DNA of 64,000 nt from SHAN690 sp041391765. Lineage in GTDB: Bacteria > Bacteroidota > Bacteroidia > Flavobacteriales_G > Salibacteraceae. Position numbers and translations under genes: made by a program. Under the pieces are notes generated by a model. It saw only the letters and a program-made list of their open reading frames with translations. It was not told the origin of the DNA and made no database searches. Shown piece by piece: positions 60,093 to 64,000 of the stretch. The first letter of the stretch is position 1. Every line of letters starts with the position of its first letter. The stretch covers positions 1-64,000 of the forward strand of contig JAWKNJ010000023.1 of the NCBI GenBank assembly GCA_041391765.1, given 5' to 3'.

Positions 60093-61388
60093 ATGATCAA
60101 TCGGAGCGCATCTGATCAACTTTTTGAGGAAGCAAAAAAATATCTGCCTGGAGGGGTGAATTCACCGGTTCGAGCCTTTCGTTCGGTGAACGGATCTCCC
60201 CTATTTATCAAAAAGGGAAAAGGCAGTCGCATTTGGGACGAAGATGGAAATGAATTCATCGACTTCTGTTGTTCTTGGGGTCCTCTGATTTTGGGACATG
60301 CTGATGATCGAGTTTTGAGGAAGGTGACCGAAGTAATGAACAATGGGACTTCATTCGGTGCTCCAAATCGCTTTGAAACAGAGCTCGCGAAGCTCATCGT
60401 TGATAATCACCCTTATCTGGAGAAAGTGCGCTTTGTGAACTCCGGAACCGAGGCCGTAATGAGTGCAATACGTCTGGCCAGAGGATACACAGGACGAAGC
60501 AAAGTAATCAAGTTTGAAGGCTGCTACCATGGCCATGTAGACAGCTTGATGGTAAAAGCCGGATCAGGATTGGCAACGCTGGGAACGAGCACCTCAGCCG
60601 GCATCCCTCAAGGTTTCATCAAAGAGACGATTGTTTTGCCGCTGGGTGACCTTTCCGCGTTGGACCATTGCCTAGCCGAACAAGGAAGTGAAGTGGCTTG
60701 CATCATCATTGAGCCCATTCCTGCGAACAATGGTCTGTTGCTTCAAGACAAAACTTTCTTGCTTCACCTGCGCGAGGTTTGCGATCGGTATGGCATCCTT
60801 CTGTTTTTTGACGAAGTTATTTCAGGATTCCGAGTTGGTTTTACCGGAGCAAGTGGATACTACGGCATCAAACCCGACTTGATGTCCTTTGGTAAAATCA
60901 TCGGTGGTGGGTTCCCAGTTGGAGCCTATGGGGCATCTGCAGAAATCATGAGCAACATTTCACCCGATGGACCTGTTTATCAAGCGGGAACGCTTAGTGG
61001 AAACCCCGTGGCGATGGCTGCAGGCATCGCCCAGCTTGAAGAGTGTTTGAAACCCGGTTTCTACGATGAGTTGGAAAGAAAGACCAACTTTCTTGTGTCT
61101 CAAGTTCAAGCTTACTCGGAAGAAATGAACTATCCATTCAAGATGTTTCATGTTGGGTCCATCTTCTGGTTTTCGTTCAGCGACAAATCAGCTGTCAGAA
61201 CATCGGATGAAATAGCCCCTGAAAGCGGTGAGCGATTTAAGATATTCTACGATGCCCTGCTAAATGGCGGTGTTTATGTAGGCCCATCCAGCTATGAAGT
61301 AGGGTTTGTTTCCAGCGCCCATTCTGAAGCCGATTTGAGCAAAGCTGCATCGGTCATCAATTACGCGCTAGATGCCGTCTACAGCTAA
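60093..61388 (+). CDS. hemL: Glutamate-1-semialdehyde 2,1-aminomutase
   Basis: 431 residues from ATG 60093. PLP enzyme that turns glutamate-1-semialdehyde into 5-aminolevulinate in the C5 pathway of tetrapyrrole synthesis. N-terminal KYLPGGVNSPVRAFRSV is diagnostic. Further motifs are VRFVNSGTEAVMSAIRLARG, FEGCYHGHVDSLM, LFFDEVISGFRVG and SFGKIIGGGFPVGAYG with the PLP-binding Lys. hemA and other heme genes are not in the window. The 3' end overlaps the methyltransferase by 17 bases. Confidence 0.96.
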   Translation: MINRSASDQLFEEAKKYLPGGVNSPVRAFRSVNGSPLFIKKGKGSRIWDEDGNEFIDFCCSWGPLILGHADDRVLRKVTEVMNNGTSFGAPNRFETELAKLIVDNHPYLEKVRFVNSGTEAVMSAIRLARGYTGRSKVIKFEGCYHGHVDSLMVKAGSGLATLGTSTSAGIPQGFIKETIVLPLGDLSALDHCLAEQGSEVACIIIEPIPANNGLLLQDKTFLLHLREVCDRYGILLFFDEVISGFRVGFTGASGYYGIKPDLMSFGKIIGGGFPVGAYGASAEIMSNISPDGPVYQAGTLSGNPVAMAAGIAQLEECLKPGFYDELERKTNFLVSQVQAYSEEMNYPFKMFHVGSIFWFSFSDKSAVRTSDEIAPESGERFKIFYDALLNGGVYVGPSSYEVGFVSSAHSEADLSKAASVINYALDAVYS

Positions 61389-62031
61389 ATCCAAGCGTGG
61401 CGGATTTGATGTTGTCGCTCCTTTTTATGATGCATGCGTTTCCTTGATTTTCGGAGACCGATTGTGGGAGATTCAGAAAAAAGCCATTGTTGCATTACCA
61501 AAGTCGAATCACTGCCTGATCGTTGGAGGCGGCACCGGACGAATTCTTCGATATTGTATAGACCGTGAGCTTGCCGCAAAGTTCACCTATGCCGAACCCA
61601 GCGATAAAATGATCGCGAAAACGAGGGCTAGGCTAAACAGCCAAGAATTGGCATCCGTTCGATTTGTGGTCGATTTTGATCACGCTGTTTCGAACGCCAA
61701 ATTCGACTTGATCATTTTTCCTTTTGTTCTCGACTGTTTTAATGAAGCTGCAATATCAAGCATGATATCAAGAATCGAAGGCAATCCTCAAATCTTGGTC
61801 GTTGACTTTAACCATGAGCGAATTGACGATTTCGCACCGAGCAGAATGCAACGCTTCTTTATCGAATTACTTTACATCTTTTTCCGCCTGACAACTCACA
61901 TTGAAGCGCGAAGATTACCCCGCATCCTATCCGTTTTTAAGGAATCCGGGCTGTGCCAGAATTCGATCATCAACGATTTCAAGGGATGGATTCAGGCAAG
62001 TACTTGGAGCAACATCCCAAGCAAGCCGTAA
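61372..62031 (+). CDS. SAM-dependent methyltransferase
   Basis: 219 residues. The class I fold is shown by CLIVGGGTGRILRYC (motif I) and FTYAEPSDKMIAKTRA, where Glu would bind the SAM ribose, and by FDLIIFPFVLDCF (motif IV region). The N-terminal FDVVAPFYDACVSLIFGDRL is typical of UbiE/quinone-type methyltransferases. Substrate unknown. It starts inside hemL and its 3' end overlaps the convergent UbiA-family gene by 40 bases. A UbiA-type neighbour makes a lipid or quinone substrate plausible, but the genes are on opposite strands. Confidence 0.85.
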   Translation: MPSTAKSKRGGFDVVAPFYDACVSLIFGDRLWEIQKKAIVALPKSNHCLIVGGGTGRILRYCIDRELAAKFTYAEPSDKMIAKTRARLNSQELASVRFVVDFDHAVSNAKFDLIIFPFVLDCFNEAAISSMISRIEGNPQILVVDFNHERIDDFAPSRMQRFFIELLYIFFRLTTHIEARRLPRILSVFKESGLCQNSIINDFKGWIQASTWSNIPSKP

Positions 62032-62855
62032 ATAATTATAAAGCCTTCGAACACCATGGTAAAGCAGAGCTCGTTCCATTGATCTGATATCCGTGAAATG
62101 GAATAGATCAACACAAGCTCCAATAACACATACACGACAATTGGAGTCCAAAGCATCATAACAACCAGTCCTGCCGCGATTGAAGCAAACCAAGCAACCG
62201 AAATAAGCATTGCCAATTGCTTAGCTCGTTTCAATCCAAATGCAGTCGACAAGGTCTCCAAACCTGCTTCTTTATCGGCCAGCGTATCCCTAATTTCGAA
62301 CGGGATGGTAACCGTCAACAGAAACAGGAATCGCTCAAGAAATCCACGAGCAACTTGAGGCTGCACTAATTCAGTGATTCCAGATTGCTCGAACACAGGA
62401 AAAGCATAGGTCAGGTATGTTACCACAAAGGCAATGATGATGGGTTTCGTAAATGGAATGTCTCTGAGCCGCCACCATTTGCTATCAGTTGGAATGAATG
62501 GAACCGTGTAGCCGATGGAAACAATGGCTGCAGGAATCAACCAAACGATCGAGTCGGCAGCGAAATTTGGAAGTATGATCATCGCAAGAAACACGGCAAC
62601 TACCATCGCCATTTTCAACCATTTTTCATTGCTTAACACCCAAGTATGTCGATCGCTTAACTGAGCCTTTGGAATGAAATCGATCTTGTATAATCTATGA
62701 AAGGTATACAGGGTAAACGACCCTAATATGACACTAACTATCACATACCAACGGTGCTCCAAATTGCTGATGTTGAAATAGGTCGAGCAAGTAAGCACCC
62801 CTAGAACACCGGCCACAAAAAAGTTTGAGTGAATGAGTGCCCGGAACAGCCTCAT
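61992..62855 (-). CDS. UbiA-family prenyltransferase-like membrane protein
   Basis: 287 residues with eight or nine helices. The second Asp-rich motif of UbiA enzymes is visible as PFEIRDTLADKEAGLETLST. The first motif (NDxxDxxxD) is replaced by TFHRLYKID, so the Mg-binding site is incomplete compared with MenA or UbiA. Members of this type occur in Bacteroidota and their substrates are unknown. It probably handles an isoprenyl diphosphate in the inner membrane. One base separates its ATG from the stop of the upstream gene at 62857. Confidence 0.78.
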   Translation of the reverse strand: MRLFRALIHSNFFVAGVLGVLTCSTYFNISNLEHRWYVIVSVILGSFTLYTFHRLYKIDFIPKAQLSDRHTWVLSNEKWLKMAMVVAVFLAMIILPNFAADSIVWLIPAAIVSIGYTVPFIPTDSKWWRLRDIPFTKPIIIAFVVTYLTYAFPVFEQSGITELVQPQVARGFLERFLFLLTVTIPFEIRDTLADKEAGLETLSTAFGLKRAKQLAMLISVAWFASIAAGLVVMMLWTPIVVYVLLELVLIYSISRISDQWNELCFTMVFEGFIIIYGLLGMLLQVLA

Positions 62856-62856
62856 A

Positions 62857-63474
62857 TTAATCCGTTAGTTGGCCAACTGCCACTCCAAGTCCAGCGCCTA
62901 CAACTCCCGAGATCAGAGATTTGTACAATCGCTTGGTTCGAGCGGTTCGCTCATAACCGAGAACGTAGGCCGGCTGACGCAACAGGCTTGCATCTGTGAT
63001 GCTCTTCCCCTCCATCTTGTATTTTGGTAAAGCCGCGCCAACCATATAAACAAATGGTACTGCGAAAACCAATGGGCTGCTATTAAGCACGTAACCAAGT
63101 CCGCCAGTGATCGGAACACCCAGGAAAATGGCCCAATTTGCCTTGTATCCATTAATAGCGTCCTGCTCCCCCTTGATGTAGTAGCGCATTTCATCAACGG
63201 TAAAGTAGTTGCCTATGGTAGTGTCGGCCATGTAAACGACTTGTTCAACGTTTTGTTCATCCGTAATGGAAAACACTCGCTCCCAATCGAGTTTTTTTGG
63301 CTTTGTCTTGCCGTTAGATTTCTTCAAATCATAATAGATATAAAGGCTGTCTTCACCTGTCACCTTGCCTTGAATCACCTGTCCCGTCATCATCAAAATG
63401 GATGGCTCAAAAGTTTGCGCAACACCCATTGACGCTAGCATCAAGAGCAGGAAAAATGCACAAATTGGCTTCAT
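62857..63474 (-). CDS. Secreted protein of unknown function with membrane segments
   Basis: 205 residues from ATG 63474; signal peptide ending MGVAQ. The first 90 residues (ILMMTGQVIQGKVTGEDSLY, then KPKKLDWERVFSI) form a small beta-barrel-like domain found in many Bacteroidota proteins of unknown role. Two glycine-rich hydrophobic stretches follow (WAIFLGVPITGGLGYVL and PLVFAVPFVYMVGAAL) and a third near the end (LISGVVGAGLGVAVGQL). It probably belongs to the same transcript as the UbiA-like gene. Function unknown. Confidence 0.65.
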   Translation of the reverse strand: MKPICAFFLLLMLASMGVAQTFEPSILMMTGQVIQGKVTGEDSLYIYYDLKKSNGKTKPKKLDWERVFSITDEQNVEQVVYMADTTIGNYFTVDEMRYYIKGEQDAINGYKANWAIFLGVPITGGLGYVLNSSPLVFAVPFVYMVGAALPKYKMEGKSITDASLLRQPAYVLGYERTARTKRLYKSLISGVVGAGLGVAVGQLTD

Positions 63475-63554
63475 GTTGCAAACATGCGGTTTTTCGCTCA
63501 ATGCTCATTCTTAATAAAGGGCTGAAACGCTGCTTCAAAGCAAGGTCCTGAAAC

Positions 63555-63562
63555 TATATTTG
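63555..63562 (+). promoter_or_regulatory. Bacteroidota-type -7 element (TATATTTG) for gcvP
   Basis: Exact TAnnTTTG match, G 20 bases before the gcvP ATG. No riboswitch-like structure is visible in the remaining 100 bases between the divergent genes. Confidence 0.65.
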
Positions 63563-63581
63563 CAGCCATTTTTAATACCCA

Positions 63582-64000
63582 ATGATAAAGCACGATTCGT
63601 TTCAGCTTCGCCACATAGGTCCGCGAAGAGAGGAAATCCAGCACATGCTGGACACTGTTGGCGTGAAAACCATCGACCAATTGATCGATGAAACTGTTCC
63701 CGCTTCTATTCGTCTCAAAAAGCCGCTTGATTTGCCCGGTGGTATTACCGAGTTTGAGTTTGATAGACACATCAGCGCCATAGGAGCGAAAAATAAACTT
63801 TATAAAAATTTCATCGGACAGGGATATTACGGAACCATAACTCCTGCCGTTGTTAAACGAAACATTCTCGAAAATCCGGGATGGTACACTGCTTATACGC
63901 CATATCAAGCTGAAATTTCTCAGGGACGATTGGAAGGTTTGCTCAACTATCAAACCGTTGTTTCTGACCTAACCGGTTTGCCAATCGCAAACGCGAGTTT
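63582..64000 (+). CDS. gcvP: Glycine dehydrogenase (decarboxylating) P-protein, N-terminal part
   Basis: The first 139 residues are in the window and the frame runs off the right edge. The P-protein decarboxylates glycine with PLP in the glycine cleavage system. The N-terminus has FQLRHIGPRREEIQHMLDTV, then FIGQGYYGTITPAVVKRNIL and GWYTAYTPYQAEISQGRLEG, followed by LLNYQTVVSDLTGLPIANAS, all strongly conserved in GcvP. The PLP Lys lies beyond the edge. gcvT and gcvH are not adjacent in the visible part. Confidence 0.96.
   Translation, partial: MIKHDSFQLRHIGPRREEIQHMLDTVGVKTIDQLIDETVPASIRLKKPLDLPGGITEFEFDRHISAIGAKNKLYKNFIGQGYYGTITPAVVKRNILENPGWYTAYTPYQAEISQGRLEGLLNYQTVVSDLTGLPIANAS

Overview
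The window is a chromosomal segment of a Bacteroidota bacterium, most likely of the order Flavobacteriales. The evidence is: several very large secreted proteins that end in type IX secretion (T9SS) sorting domains, one of them built from SprB-type repeats; a long three-domain type IspG; a DnaG whose CHC2 finger has lost its metal ligands; a crtI-crtB-crtZ carotenoid operon; and TAnnTTTG elements of the Bacteroidota -7 type in front of many genes. I cannot name the genus. No rRNA, tRNA, CRISPR array, transposase or prophage is visible, and no gap longer than about 250 bases lacks a gene.

Layout. 1-14.2 kb: the 3' end of mfd, a giant 2701-residue repetitive exported protein, a VTT/YqaA-type membrane protein, two small lipoproteins, asnS, rpoN and a PAP2-like membrane protein. 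14.2-24.1 kb: a divergent lycopene-cyclase-domain protein, a 1984-residue SprB-repeat protein, an ALDH7-type aldehyde dehydrogenase and a smaller T9SS cargo. 24.1-31.2 kb, mostly minus strand: three related small secreted proteins around an MscS channel, dnaG, a MORN-type lipoprotein, a GT-C-like membrane protein and a pentapeptide-repeat protein. 31.2-38.4 kb: pheT, an Lrp/AsnC regulator with a YjbR-type protein, a DUF502 protein, an EamA exporter and a five-PKD T9SS cargo.

38.5-46.6 kb is the isoprenoid/carotenoid region. A CarH-like MerR regulator with an apparently complete cobalamin-binding signature precedes a tightly overlapped operon crtI, crtB, a small secreted protein and crtZ; ispG of the MEP pathway and a Rossmann oxidoreductase follow. 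The regulator gene and crtI carry the same 34-bp inverted-repeat element just before their start codons, which suggests that one regulator controls both. No canonical lycopene cyclase is in the operon; the only candidate in the window is the degenerate cyclase-domain gene about 24 kb away.

46.6-64 kb: a lipoprotein, a GIY-YIG gene bracketed by two palindromic repeats, recG, a DUF4386 protein, a VWA protein with a TonB-plug-like segment, two paralogous lipoproteins each carrying a T9SS type-B-like domain in the wrong place, an XRE regulator, an outer-membrane protein with a BASS transporter, a DinB-like protein, a frameshifted small gene, hemL, a methyltransferase, a UbiA-family protein and the 5' end of gcvP. 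About a quarter of the window encodes four T9SS cargo proteins. The rest is mainly housekeeping (transcription-coupled repair, replication, recombination, tRNA charging, tetrapyrrole, MEP and glycine metabolism).
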